A DNA stretch of 64,000 bases from G963665975 sp963665975 (GTDB taxonomy: Bacteria; Bacteroidota; Rhodothermia; Rhodothermales; Bin80): NCBI GenBank assembly GCA_963665975.1, contig OY762508.1, forward strand, positions 1,798,001-1,862,000. The letters are read 5' to 3'. Every line of letters starts with the position of its first letter. Within the stretch, counting starts at the first letter, position 1. Below the pieces are notes generated by a model. It searched no databases and was not told the DNA's origin. It saw only the letters and a list, made by a program, of their open reading frames with translations. This document shows, one piece after another, positions 17,017-25,627 of this stretch. Made by a program: the position numbers and the translations under genes.

Positions 17017-17033
17017 GGGTGGGTGTGGGTGGG
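17017..17033 (+). other. G-quadruplex motif between two pilin genes
   Basis: GGGTGGGTGTGGGTGGG gives four G-triplets with loops of 1, 3 and 1 bases, on the strand opposite the pilin genes. It lies in the 38-base gap between the subunit ending at 17042 and the one starting at 17003. The gonococcal pilE recombination signal has the same plan with loops 1, 2 and 1. A simple GGGT tandem origin is also possible. Confidence 0.7.
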
Positions 17034-17041
17034 TGTAGCTG

Positions 17042-17536
17042 TTAGTGACACGAGGCAGCGACAGCGATCTTGGCGCGGTAGACGCCTGGCGTCGCATGGT
17101 GCGTTGGACCGGATACCGTGCCACCGATGCGGAAGTAGTAGGCAAATGAGGTCGCGTTGAGATTCTCCCGCTGATAGGTTGCGCCGACGATTGGCGCGAA
17201 GCCCGTATGAGGCGTTTGGGACTGCGCCCACGCGCCGCGCCAGGGTAATAGCGCGCCTTTTCCTGCCAGAGCCGGTGGGAAGGTGATCTGCACCGTAAAG
17301 GCGCTGGCGTGCGTTCCGGTAAAGCTGAACGTCCCCGGCGCACCGCGAATGCCCGTAGGATCGAGCACGATATCCGACGATGACCGGCGGACGCTGCCAA
17401 AATCTCCATCTGTTTGCAGGTGTAGCGCACAAGAGACCGCTGGCTCTGCCAGTGCAATATTCGCCCCGACGTGCGCCGCCTGTGCGGCCACATCCTGCGT
17501 CACGACGAGCGCCGTTATGAGAAGCAAGAGTTTCAC
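17042..17536 (-). CDS. DUF4402-type fimbrial subunit
   Basis: A 164-residue protein with a GTG start at 17536, coupled to the preceding gene by a 4-base overlap. The signal peptide ends DVAAQA. The body has VSCALHLQTDGDFGSVRRSSSD, parallel to the SCSFSVQSNLGFG block of the next subunit, and a C-terminal YYFRIGGTVSGPTHHATPGVYRA tail ending CH. It appears to be a paralogue of the subunit at 16443-17003 and a second structural subunit or adaptor. Confidence 0.72.
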   Translation of the reverse strand: MKLLLLITALVVTQDVAAQAAHVGANIALAEPAVSCALHLQTDGDFGSVRRSSSDIVLDPTGIRGAPGTFSFTGTHASAFTVQITFPPALAGKGALLPWRGAWAQSQTPHTGFAPIVGATYQRENLNATSFAYYFRIGGTVSGPTHHATPGVYRAKIAVAASCH

Positions 17537-18240
17537 GGGCTGCAGGGGCGAGTGTGCACTTGGCCCTCACGAATGCTCGACACCACGCAGTCCCCTGCAT
17601 CCCGGAAGGACAGCACGATAGCGGGCCTGGAAAACCTGAACTGCTGTTCCTTCGCCTCTTGCGGAGTCGTCGCAAGGCATGCCGGCCCCTGCGCGGGCAC
17701 GGCATATCGCAGGGCTGCGGGGTCGTAGTTCCACATTTCGAGGCGTAGACCGGACGCTTCCCGCGACAGCCGCAAATCGATTTCTTCGCCTGTGTAATAG
17801 CGGTCTATGGCGCCGAGCACCGCTCCTGAGAGGGCATCACGCGCGTTCTGTCGTTGATGTGCGTCCCGCTCAACGCGGTCACTGTCTTCCAGCGTGGCGT
17901 CCAGCCGGTAGTCCTCCTCCAGCTCCCAGGTCTTCATCACATCCTGGACGCCGCGCGGCACATCGGCGCCGACGAGGTAGGTTTCCAGTGAGGGATGAAG
18001 GATGATGGCGTCATCGGGCCCATATCCATTGGCCGTCAGGTCGATCACGTCGATGCGCTCTACGTCACCTGCTGGAATGAGGAGTTCCTCCAGTAGCGTG
18101 CCAATAAGCACCGTGTCCTGAACGGTAGCCATGCCACGCGTGAGCTTGTCGAAATACTGCGCGGCGGCGCGTTGCGTATTGAGAGCTGCAAGCAGTAAGA
18201 GCAGCGTAATGCGGCACAGGATGGATGGATTCATAAGCAT
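17533..18240 (-). CDS. Secreted protein of unknown function, fimbrial operon
   Basis: A 235-residue protein with a signal peptide (LLLLLAALNTQRAAAQ). The mature part is acidic and mixed alpha/beta with paired cysteines near the C-terminus (ACLATTP, DCVVSS, RPCSP). I recognise no family. It overlaps its upstream neighbour by 10 bases and its downstream pilin by 4, so it belongs to the operon. Periplasmic location is likely. Confidence 0.6.
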   Translation of the reverse strand: MLMNPSILCRITLLLLLAALNTQRAAAQYFDKLTRGMATVQDTVLIGTLLEELLIPAGDVERIDVIDLTANGYGPDDAIILHPSLETYLVGADVPRGVQDVMKTWELEEDYRLDATLEDSDRVERDAHQRQNARDALSGAVLGAIDRYYTGEEIDLRLSREASGLRLEMWNYDPAALRYAVPAQGPACLATTPQEAKEQQFRFSRPAIVLSFRDAGDCVVSSIREGQVHTRPCSP

Positions 18241-18689
18241 GGTTCGGCGCAGAAATTGCGGAGATCCTCAATGGGGTGGATCAGCGTCAGGCGAAGTGGC
18301 ACGGACATCATCAGGCGCTCTTGCCACAGCATGGGCTCCTCCAGGGGCAGATCATATTGCACGGTATAGGAGAAGCAGCGCTCTGCGGCCGAGACAAACA
18401 GGGGGACGGTATGCGGGGCCAGGATGTCATCCTGCGCACCTGCCTGCCCCAATGCACCGCAGCGTCCGACATGCTCTATGCGCACGCGAAGGGCGCGCGT
18501 CAACAGATCGGTAACCAGTCGCTGGGCCTCCGGGCTTACGTCGGAGCGTAATCCGATGACGGAATCCACCCGCACGGAATCATAGGCCGCACGGGTGTAG
18601 ACGTCTCCGACGCTGGGTTTGGAGCAACCTGCCAACGGCCCCACCAGACCAAGAGCCAGAATGCAAATCCACCACGATTTGCCTGTCAT
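18231..18689 (-). CDS. Small lipoprotein, first gene of the fimbrial operon
   Basis: A 152-residue protein with lipobox LAGCSKPS (Cys at about 22). The mature part has a C-terminal pair of cysteines (FCAEPCL) and others (GRCGALG, ERCFSY) that could form disulfides. I recognise no family. It opens the minus-strand run that continues without a gap above about 20 bases to 6556, so the operon promoter should lie in 18690-18900. Confidence 0.6.
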   Translation of the reverse strand: MTGKSWWICILALGLVGPLAGCSKPSVGDVYTRAAYDSVRVDSVIGLRSDVSPEAQRLVTDLLTRALRVRIEHVGRCGALGQAGAQDDILAPHTVPLFVSAAERCFSYTVQYDLPLEEPMLWQERLMMSVPLRLTLIHPIEDLRNFCAEPCL

Positions 18690-18905
18690 GTAGCCACCTC
18701 TGTACTATTCCACTATCGGACAGGCAGTCTACGCAGAGGGCATCTGCGGGGCCGGGAGGCTCTGTTACGATGTGAACAAGATGCGCGATTTGGGTTACCG
18801 GCCGGGAGTCCACCATACGGACCGCTTAACCGCAGCTAACGGAAGGCGAATCTAGAGCACTATTGGGATCTGACCCCACAACACTTGCACTTGTTTAGAT
18901 ATTAT
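18690..18905. other. Divergent intergenic region between the fimbrial operon and hipBA
   Basis: It holds the expected promoter for the minus-strand fimbrial operon. I see no clear -35/-10 pair, riboswitch or hairpin on that side. The AT-rich part toward 18900 belongs to hipBA. Confidence 0.4.
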
Positions 18906-18955
18906 TGTATAATATAATGAACAAATAAAGCAATAATAGATCATTATATAATACA
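18906..18955 (+). promoter_or_regulatory. Inverted repeat operator/promoter of hipBA
   Basis: TGTATAATATAATGA (18906-18920) and TCATTATATAATACA (18941-18955) are inverted copies that differ at one position and are separated by 20 bases. The arms contain TATAAT-like -10 sequences. They lie 5 bases before the hipB start. HipB-type antitoxins autorepress by binding such repeats, so this is probably the operator. Confidence 0.6.
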
Positions 18956-18960
18956 GCATA

Positions 18961-19296
18961 ATGAGAACCCCTGCTAATAGTGCACTGCCTCGATCAGTTC
19001 GGGAGGCCCTTGCCAAACTTGGCGAGGATATTGCTATCGCGCGCAAGAAACGTCGCATCTCTACGGTCTCGATGGCAGAGCGCGCTTTCATTAGCCGTGG
19101 GACGCTGCACAAGGTCGAGAAAGGCGATCCGACGGTCTCAATGGGCATCTATGCAACGGTGCTCTTTGTTCTCGGGTTATCGGATGGACTGAGACAAGTA
19201 GCAGACCGAACCAGGGATTCCCTGGGACTGGACATTGAAGAGGATCGCCTGCCCAAAAAGGTGCAGCCACGACGGCGAAAAAGAGGATTGTCATGA
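18961..19296 (+). CDS. hipB: HipB-like antitoxin, XRE-type DNA-binding protein
   Basis: A 111-residue protein with an XRE helix-turn-helix at about residues 20-80 (ISTVSMAERAFISRGTLHKVEKGDPTVSMGIYATVLFVLG) and a basic C-terminal tail. The stop overlaps the hipA start by 4 bases (ATGA). By family knowledge it neutralises HipA and represses its own operon. The inverted repeat just upstream supports this. Confidence 0.85.
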   Translation: MRTPANSALPRSVREALAKLGEDIAIARKKRRISTVSMAERAFISRGTLHKVEKGDPTVSMGIYATVLFVLGLSDGLRQVADRTRDSLGLDIEEDRLPKKVQPRRRKRGLS

Positions 19297-20519
19297 CCGA
19301 GACCATAGAAGTTCATATCGACCTTGCTGGCGAGACACACTTGGTTGGCAAGCTGCGGTATTTCGCCAGGCACCACGCGCAGAGCTCCGTGTTCGAATAC
19401 GCTGATGCATGGCTCGACAATCTAGATGCCTTTTCACTTGATCCAGCCAACCTTCCCCGACAGCTCCATCCCTATTACACGTCCTCGAAGAAATCAGGAC
19501 TACCCGGCGCGCTACGCGACAGTGCACTCGACCGCTGGGGGCGAAAACTGATCAAGCGTGCATTCCGCCAGGCCGGCGAGATTCGCACACTATCCGAGAT
19601 TGATTACTTGCTGGCAATCACTGACCAGGCCCGTGTAGGTGCACTTCGCTTTAGGACGGAAGGCACATTGACTTTCGACTATCCGACTGGTCCATCTCGG
19701 ATCCCGCCATTGATCCAGTTGCCAGCGCTGGTCAATGCCGCAGAAGCAGTCCAATCCAACACGGAATCAGCGGAGGATCTGAAGCTGCTATTGCACGAGG
19801 GCTCACCGATTGGCGGCGCGCGGCCAAAGTCGGTCGTCATGGACAAGGCCGGCAGGCTGGCTATTGCGAAATTCCCATCACCAGATGATGATCGTAGCAT
19901 CCCGCACGGGGAGGTCCTGGCTCTGAATCTGGCGACCAAAGCAGGTATGAATGTTGCAGAGGCTCGAATTCTTGATGTTGCCGGTCGGCCAGTAGCCTTG
20001 ATCACACGCTTTGACCGGCGTGGCAAACAGCGTATCCCATTCCTGTCGGCAATGAGCCTGTTGGGGCTAAGTGATGGAGACGAGGGAGCATATACCGACC
20101 TGGCAGCATGCATCCGCAAACACTCGAGTTCGCCAACCGAGGATTTACATGAACTCTGGCGACGGATCGTCTTCACCGTAATGATCGGCAATCTTGACGA
20201 TCATCTACGTAATCACGGATTCCTTTATGATCGTGATGGCAAGTGGCGACTGTCGCCGGCCTATGACCTGAACCCCGTGCCACTAACCGAACAGACGCGG
20301 GAACTTGCGACCTGGATATCGGAGGAGGGTCCGGAGGCCAGCCTCGACCTAGCTCGACGTGCGGCGCCATACTTCGCCGTAAAGGACCGCCAAGCGAACA
20401 CCATTATTGACGAAGTAACTACCGCCGTGAGTAGCTGGCGCGAATACGCGCGCCAGTTAGGTATGCGTAAGGAAGATGTTGCGGTTTACGCTTCGGCCAT
20501 ACATGAGGCCTGCCGGTAG
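19293..20519 (+). CDS. hipA: HipA-type serine/threonine kinase toxin
   Basis: A 408-residue protein of normal HipA length. Visible features are the N-subdomain ending in SPIGGARPKS (about residue 173, the ATP-binding P-loop-like segment), the catalytic loop NLDDHLRNHGF near residue 300 and SPAYDLNP near 325. In the family it phosphorylates aminoacyl-tRNA synthetases or other targets and triggers dormancy. All key residues appear present. About 120 bases of its 3' end recur as a detached fragment at 41569-41687. Confidence 0.88.
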   Translation: MTETIEVHIDLAGETHLVGKLRYFARHHAQSSVFEYADAWLDNLDAFSLDPANLPRQLHPYYTSSKKSGLPGALRDSALDRWGRKLIKRAFRQAGEIRTLSEIDYLLAITDQARVGALRFRTEGTLTFDYPTGPSRIPPLIQLPALVNAAEAVQSNTESAEDLKLLLHEGSPIGGARPKSVVMDKAGRLAIAKFPSPDDDRSIPHGEVLALNLATKAGMNVAEARILDVAGRPVALITRFDRRGKQRIPFLSAMSLLGLSDGDEGAYTDLAACIRKHSSSPTEDLHELWRRIVFTVMIGNLDDHLRNHGFLYDRDGKWRLSPAYDLNPVPLTEQTRELATWISEEGPEASLDLARRAAPYFAVKDRQANTIIDEVTTAVSSWREYARQLGMRKEDVAVYASAIHEACR

Positions 20520-20836
20520 GGGACGATGGCGGCGCGAGTCTTGAATTCGGCGGTATGCCTCTTGCGCTTAGCCGTGACGGACACCTCGTCCTTGGACGCA
20601 GAATTCTGCCTTAAGACACTGACCAGTTGTTGGGTACCCGCTTAATATATTCCGGACACAGGGCAGTCAACCCGAAGGTGCCGGGTGAGTCGTTATGCCA
20701 CTGATCCATTCTTTGTGGCGTGCCACGACAGAGGCTTTCATTGAAATCAGTTTCAACCAAACCGTCCCCAATTCATGCCAGTCCGTCGAATCATATCCTG
20801 CCAAAGTACTCCGCTATTTCTGGCCTGCGATATGGA

Positions 20837-21679
20837 TCATCTCAGGTTGTCCAGTACAAAACGAACAAGCTGGAAGGCATCCTGACAAACCCGGTCGTAT
20901 TCATCAGTGCCCGGCTGTAACTCACGAAAGCCGGCGACTGCGCGGGGACCCTTATGATTGACATCGGCAAAGGCTTCGCTGAGGATACCCAACGCCTCAT
21001 TGACCAGGCCGTGATTGGCATGCATGGCCACAGCTCTGGTGAGTCCTTCAAGCCCGGCCCGGTGATACTTTAGCAGAAACCAGATATCGTAGGCATCCTT
21101 CGGCTTGTCACGTCCAGCCAGGGCATTCGCCTTCATTACCAGAAATGGAACGGGGCCGGCGACGCGGACATGGGCACGAATCATTGCGCCGCTAGGAGAA
21201 CGTCCTTCGACCGGGACGCGCTTGACCAGACCCTCCTTGAAAACAAGGTCGGCACCACGGGCCTTCCGAGCACGAAGGTCTTGTACCCGCTGGGACTGCC
21301 GGCGCTTGCCGGCCAGACCGTACTCTGCTGCGATGAGATCTACTTCGACGACCACGGGATCGGGATTGCCTCCGTCATCCAGCATCACGTTTCGATAGAA
21401 CACAAAGTTCTTCTTCATGTCCGCGTAATAGTCTGCTTGTTCCAGGAGCGTGCGGAGCGTCTCGGAGCGCACCTCTTGGAGCGGCTCCTGATTGAGCGCC
21501 AGATCCACGTCCATGGATCCGACATGCCCGGTTCCCGGCATCAAAAGAGGAGGCACCCACCCGCCAACCACCGCTATCATTTCCTCATACTCGCCGAGCA
21601 CCTGCGTCAGTTCGAGAAGCACTCGGCGGGCGGCTTCCACAGCGCGACTTTCGTAATCTCTAGCGACGTACTGTCTCAT
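20837..21679 (-). CDS. abiEii: AbiEii-type nucleotidyltransferase toxin
   Basis: About 280 residues. ATG at 21679 is preferred; a GTG at 21700 would overlap the antitoxin gene. The nucleotidyltransferase signature is VVGGWVPPLL followed by GSMDVDLAL (Gly-Gly then Asp-x-Asp). Downstream come ARKARGADLVFKEGL and KANALAGRDKPKDAYDIWFLL, typical of the AbiEii/AbiGii family. In the type IV system the toxin modifies tRNA 3' ends or a related substrate and acts in phage exclusion. It follows the antitoxin gene directly. Confidence 0.8.
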   Translation of the reverse strand: MRQYVARDYESRAVEAARRVLLELTQVLGEYEEMIAVVGGWVPPLLMPGTGHVGSMDVDLALNQEPLQEVRSETLRTLLEQADYYADMKKNFVFYRNVMLDDGGNPDPVVVEVDLIAAEYGLAGKRRQSQRVQDLRARKARGADLVFKEGLVKRVPVEGRSPSGAMIRAHVRVAGPVPFLVMKANALAGRDKPKDAYDIWFLLKYHRAGLEGLTRAVAMHANHGLVNEALGILSEAFADVNHKGPRAVAGFRELQPGTDEYDRVCQDAFQLVRFVLDNLR

Positions 21680-21687
21680 GGCTCCTT

Positions 21688-22797
21688 CTACTGGTCGCAC
21701 GTCGCCTTCCAGGCGGGCTCGAGGATTTGGCTTCGTAGAAACGCGGCACCCTCCTCGCCTCTGATCCTCGCCCGCTTGAGATCAAGAAAGAGCTGTATCG
21801 GATGAGCTACGTTAACGTCCCCAATCCGTCTGGCTCCAAGAAATACGCCCGCATCGTAGGGATCAAAGAGCCGGATGTTCGGGCCAGTTTCGACGGTACG
21901 CAACTCAGCGCGACGGGCGACTTCGTCCAGTGCGTCGGTCTCAACGTAAGCCGCCACGCGGTTGTAGCGGACGTGAGGGGCAAGACGCTCAGCCCCTGAG
22001 AACTCTGCCAGCGCATAGCACGCGCCGACATCCTCCGCCGCTTCAGCCAAACGATGCTCGGTTTCCTGCACACTCTTGAAGCTGTAGAAGTCATGGATAT
22101 AATTGCGACGGTACCTGAATGCGGCCGCCCATGCGTCGAGGGCTTCAGCGGGCGCGGTTAGTGCTAACCCGTGTGGCGTTACAACCGCCCATTCTCTGTC
22201 GAGGAGAAGTGGCTTGACTTTTGCCACGAGCCCCAGGCTCACGCAGGCTTCTTCAGCTAGCGCCGCCATGCGCCACGGGATGCGTGGACGCATGAGCAGA
22301 ATGCGGAGGACACGAGAAGCCTTCGGTGAGAAAAGCGTGCGGAGTTCAGAACGCTCCGAGAAGGGGTTGGGATTGCCTTTCCGGTCCACGTAAATGCCGT
22401 CGCAAACAAGACGCCCGTTGCCGGCAAGGTCGAGGTATCCGTGACCGCGATCCCGGAGTATCTCGGCGGCAGCGTCAGACACGTAGGGCGCGACCAAGAG
22501 GCCATAGACCGGTGGCTGGCCATGTTCAGTCACCTGCTCTATGTAGCGGCTAAGTTGAGCGGCGGCCATTCTGGCCCATCGGGGTTGCCCGCTAGCTTTC
22601 ACCTCGAAAATCAGCGTGACGCGAGCCGCTCGGCTGCTTCTGGACTCGCCTTGCTTCCAGACCTCGACGACGAGGTCCGGACTTAATCCTCCGACGCGCA
22701 TTTCCGCCTTTAATCGGATTTCGCGCACGATGGGTATGTCGCGCAGCATTTGTTCGATGAGCGAAGTCGCCTGAGTATGTATGAATTTTTCTTTCAC
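21688..22797 (-). CDS. abiEi: AbiEi-family antitoxin with N-terminal PD-(D/E)XK-like region
   Basis: A 369-residue protein starting at GTG 22797. The N-terminal part has SPDLVVEVW and LIFEVKASG (Asp, then Glu-x-Lys), a PD-(D/E)XK-like pattern, followed by YGLLVAPYVSDAAAEILRDRGHGYLDLAG. A winged helix around residues 165-210 (SRVLRILLMRPRIPWRMAALAEEA) is the expected DNA-binding element of AbiEi. By family it neutralises AbiEii and autoregulates the operon. Whether the nuclease-like part is active is unknown. Confidence 0.78.
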   Translation of the reverse strand: MKEKFIHTQATSLIEQMLRDIPIVREIRLKAEMRVGGLSPDLVVEVWKQGESRSSRAARVTLIFEVKASGQPRWARMAAAQLSRYIEQVTEHGQPPVYGLLVAPYVSDAAAEILRDRGHGYLDLAGNGRLVCDGIYVDRKGNPNPFSERSELRTLFSPKASRVLRILLMRPRIPWRMAALAEEACVSLGLVAKVKPLLLDREWAVVTPHGLALTAPAEALDAWAAAFRYRRNYIHDFYSFKSVQETEHRLAEAAEDVGACYALAEFSGAERLAPHVRYNRVAAYVETDALDEVARRAELRTVETGPNIRLFDPYDAGVFLGARRIGDVNVAHPIQLFLDLKRARIRGEEGAAFLRSQILEPAWKATCDQ

Positions 22798-22862
22798 TTT
22801 AAAATATGTTTCACTGTTTGGTGAACGATATTATTATAGTGAAAATTTTCGCTAAATGCAAT

Positions 22863-23390
22863 TTTACCGTGTGTGATTTGACAGAGTCCGATCAATGAAA
22901 TTACTCTTATTACAACATGCACCCCCGTAGTCGAATCAAGATAGCATGTGGCGTCTATTGTGTCCGTTGCCGATCCAACCCACTTGATGGCCTCCCCTCA
23001 CATTCATGCAGCATTGGCATAAACACCCCTCGTTTTTCATACTCCTTCGGGGGTGTCGTAGTGGCTGACGCTATAGGCTGTCGCTTTGCACTGACGCTCA
23101 GACTATTTATCGACCTCTGTCACCCCATCAATGCCATGCTATTGACAGGTGGCCTGTATGCTCCACCGAAAATTGGCATCGCTGTCCTCAGAAGACGCAT
23201 ATTCGCAGACAATTGCTCATGAGTCTTCGCTACCGCCGACTCCGCCCGGCGTTGCCTCCCGATTTTATTGCCAGTTCGCGGCCGCAGGCTGCCACAACCG
23301 TATTGATCTCTTCCAGAACTTCCAACGCCAGCATACGAACGAAGTCTCTTCACCGTCAGATAGCGCCTGTTAAGACTGGCTACATGAGAG
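22863..23390. other. Gap without recognisable gene
   Basis: The first 50 bases are AT-rich and probably hold the abiE promoter on the minus strand. Beyond that I see only short frames with no family match and no repeat. Confidence 0.4.
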
Positions 23391-23393
23391 AGG

Positions 23394-23640
23394 TTATTGC
23401 AAAACTACCTGAGCATTTGACGGTAACTGTGATCCGAGCGGCATGCATTGGCGCAATTGCCCTGGACTAATCGTACGCTGACGCTCCAACCGGGTCGGTT
23501 CCTTTGGTCGCTTCTCCCCGTTGCGAGGACGCCCCCGTTTGCGCTTCGGACGCTCCGGCTTCTTTTCCTCTGGTGCAGGCTTCTCTCGTGCCACTATTGT
23601 TGTTGGATCACGCGAAATATGCCCCACCAACTAATTCGCA
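23394..23640 (-). pseudogene. DDE transposase fragment
   Basis: The frame encodes LVGHISRD, then KKPERPKRKRGRPRNGEKRP, nearly identical to the middle of the transposase at 25628-26340. Both ends are missing. The reading frame joins a short signal-peptide-like sequence upstream (to 23817), suggesting a past fusion or deletion. Confidence 0.65.
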
Positions 23641-23911
23641 TACCGCTCCGTCGTAACCCAGCAGCTTCACATTCAACGAAACCTGCGCGCGGGCTGAACC
23701 ACAAAGGCTCAAGAACAGGATAGCAGAGAAGAGTGTCTTTCCTAGATTTCTCGTGTAGTTCAAGGTGCTCCCCGTTAGTTTACAGGCAGCCAAAGATACG
23801 CATCCACCAATGTTCACATAGCTGGATTTCTCCCAAAAGTCACCGGCGCAAGATTATCTCTGGAACGGGAGTCCCGCTCACTCATTCCAACACACACGTA
23901 AGATACAAATC

Positions 23912-25075
23912 ATGATCGAACATCGATACCGACCTGTAAATCCAATTGCGGCAGTCGGCAATCCACAACGGTCCGCCATCCTGGTTGTCGGGCTTATCAT
24001 TGCGTGTGTCACTCTCAATGGCTGCTCCAGTAGCGCGGCAAATAATGGGCTGGCCGATTTGCAGCTTGTCGAAACATTGCGTATCGGCGAGGAAGAAAAC
24101 GCCGATGACATTATTTTCGGCGGGATAAGTGGCCTCATTGCAGTGGATGGAACCGGCCGCATATTTGTAGGTGAAGGGCAGGATCCCAAGGTATATGTTT
24201 TTGCCGCGAATGGTGAGCTGCTGGAGGTGGTAGGTCGGCAAGGAGAAGGTCCAGGCGAATTCAATGGTTTACAGGAGGTGCATGCCGGACCTGGAGATTC
24301 GTTGTACGTATTCGACTATGCCTTTGACAGAATCTCCGTCTTCGAACCTGAGTCGTTTGATCTGGCCTATACCTTTAGAGTCTCCCGCGACTCCCTGTCC
24401 AATCCATCCGATCTCATCGGTGTGGTCGATACAGGACTTTTGTTCTATTACTCGGTTCCGTTCTATCTGAAACCCGATCACACGGAGGAGGGTACCCAAG
24501 TCTTGATTGTAGACTGGTCAGGACATCCCGCGGCAAAGCCACTGACAACGTTGCCGTCCGTCGAAACGCACATCTACCCTACCCAACGAGGCACCCTCCG
24601 GTCTCTGGCCATTCCTTTCGCTCGCAGACCGGTACTTCGCATGGGACCCGACCAAACAGTCTATGCGGGCTGGAACGAGTCCATAGACATAACGATCACC
24701 GCGGCAGACGGCTCGCATCGCGGCTCAATCACACTTGATCGGGAGCCCGTACCGGTGACGAAAGACGAGATCGAGGAATGGTTTGCCGGAAAATCGGCTG
24801 AATACAGGAAGCAAGTCATGGATTTCGGCCCGCACGACACAAAACCGGCATACGGCACATTTCTGGTAGATGACTTGGGCCGCGTCTGGATCAGGACCAC
24901 GAAGGACGATATGCAGAAAGGCGTGCACTGGCTCGTAGTGGATACGGAGAGCAGGATACAAGCCGAAGTAACAGTGTCTCCGCTCGTAAGCCTGCACGTT
25001 ATCAGGGCGGGCAGGGCTTACGCTGTGGACAGGACCGAGGGTCTGGAGCTGGTTGTCTATGACATTGTTGAGTAG
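23912..25075 (+). CDS. 6-bladed beta-propeller lipoprotein (subfamily A)
   Basis: A 387-residue protein with a lipobox (TLNGCSSS, Cys at about 38). The propeller repeats include DIIFGGISGLIAVDGTGRIFVGE and VVGRQGEGPGEF, the hallmark GxGPGEF turn of this family, and a last blade around FLVDDLGRVWIRTT. The family is abundant in Bacteroidota and Rhodothermota and is cell-surface or periplasmic. Its substrate is unknown. It is a close paralogue of 32608-33762. A hairpin follows the stop by 19 bases. Confidence 0.8.
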   Translation: MIEHRYRPVNPIAAVGNPQRSAILVVGLIIACVTLNGCSSSAANNGLADLQLVETLRIGEEENADDIIFGGISGLIAVDGTGRIFVGEGQDPKVYVFAANGELLEVVGRQGEGPGEFNGLQEVHAGPGDSLYVFDYAFDRISVFEPESFDLAYTFRVSRDSLSNPSDLIGVVDTGLLFYYSVPFYLKPDHTEEGTQVLIVDWSGHPAAKPLTTLPSVETHIYPTQRGTLRSLAIPFARRPVLRMGPDQTVYAGWNESIDITITAADGSHRGSITLDREPVPVTKDEIEEWFAGKSAEYRKQVMDFGPHDTKPAYGTFLVDDLGRVWIRTTKDDMQKGVHWLVVDTESRIQAEVTVSPLVSLHVIRAGRAYAVDRTEGLELVVYDIVE

Positions 25076-25094
25076 TCGCGCTCCCGAGCCAGCA

Positions 25095-25117
25095 GATTCC
25101 ACGCTCTGAGTGGAATC
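25095..25117 (+). terminator. Hairpin after the propeller gene
   Basis: GATTCCAC and GTGGAATC form a perfect 8-bp stem with a 7-base loop, 19 bases past the stop. There is no clean T-run, so it may stabilise mRNA rather than terminate. Confidence 0.45.
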
Positions 25118-25600
25118 GCCGACTTCTTGTGACTTGCGACAAGGCAGCTGGTTCGCGACCGGCGGATCACGTAGTTTTCGGAGTGTGCCAATAAAGATGA
25201 GACAAGTTCGCCTCGGATATAGTGTCCCTGGATAATCAGGGAAAGGTCTCCGGAATCGCCCTGGACTGTACCTGAATTTGATCGGGCGTGATCGGCGGCG
25301 ATTCTGAAGCGGCTCCACCCTTGGTTTGCGCGTGGTTATTTCAGGCGCCTTGCCGGTCGTTCATTCCCGTTTTCCGGGGTTTAAATTCTTTCCGATGAGC
25401 CTCTCGCAAAACCCCTGATTTGAAGGTTTTTCTGCTTGTGAGGAAGACCTTGGGTGAACTGGCGCCCGCTTGGGTAGAACAGTTGCGGACTACAAACTTG
25501 AGCAGGCCTCGTACAGCACTTTCAAGACGTAGGAATTCTCGCCCATAAGAATAAAACACAAGGGACTGGAACCTCCTATTTCGGGATCTTCGGAGTTACC
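25118..25600. other. Gap without recognisable gene
   Basis: It contains no convincing coding frame. The end nearest 25600 probably includes the left end and promoter of the transposase element. I could not find a matching inverted repeat, because the right side of that element is lost. Confidence 0.4.
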
Positions 25601-25627
25601 ACACACGTGAAGAAAACGGAGGCACCC

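Larger units (their letters stand above)
20661..22862. repeat. Segmental duplication, copy A (AbiE module)
   Basis: From GGGCAGTCAACCCGAAGG at 20661 to about 22862 the sequence is closely similar to 39306-41504, covering abiEii, abiEi and both flanks. Copy A keeps both genes open and copy B is decayed. Similarity ends abruptly on both sides. Confidence 0.85.

Noticed and set aside
17004..17705. A long upstream extension of the pilin at 16443-17003
   Set aside because: It crosses the stop and the whole of the previous pilin gene in another frame; the signal peptide starts at ATG 17003.
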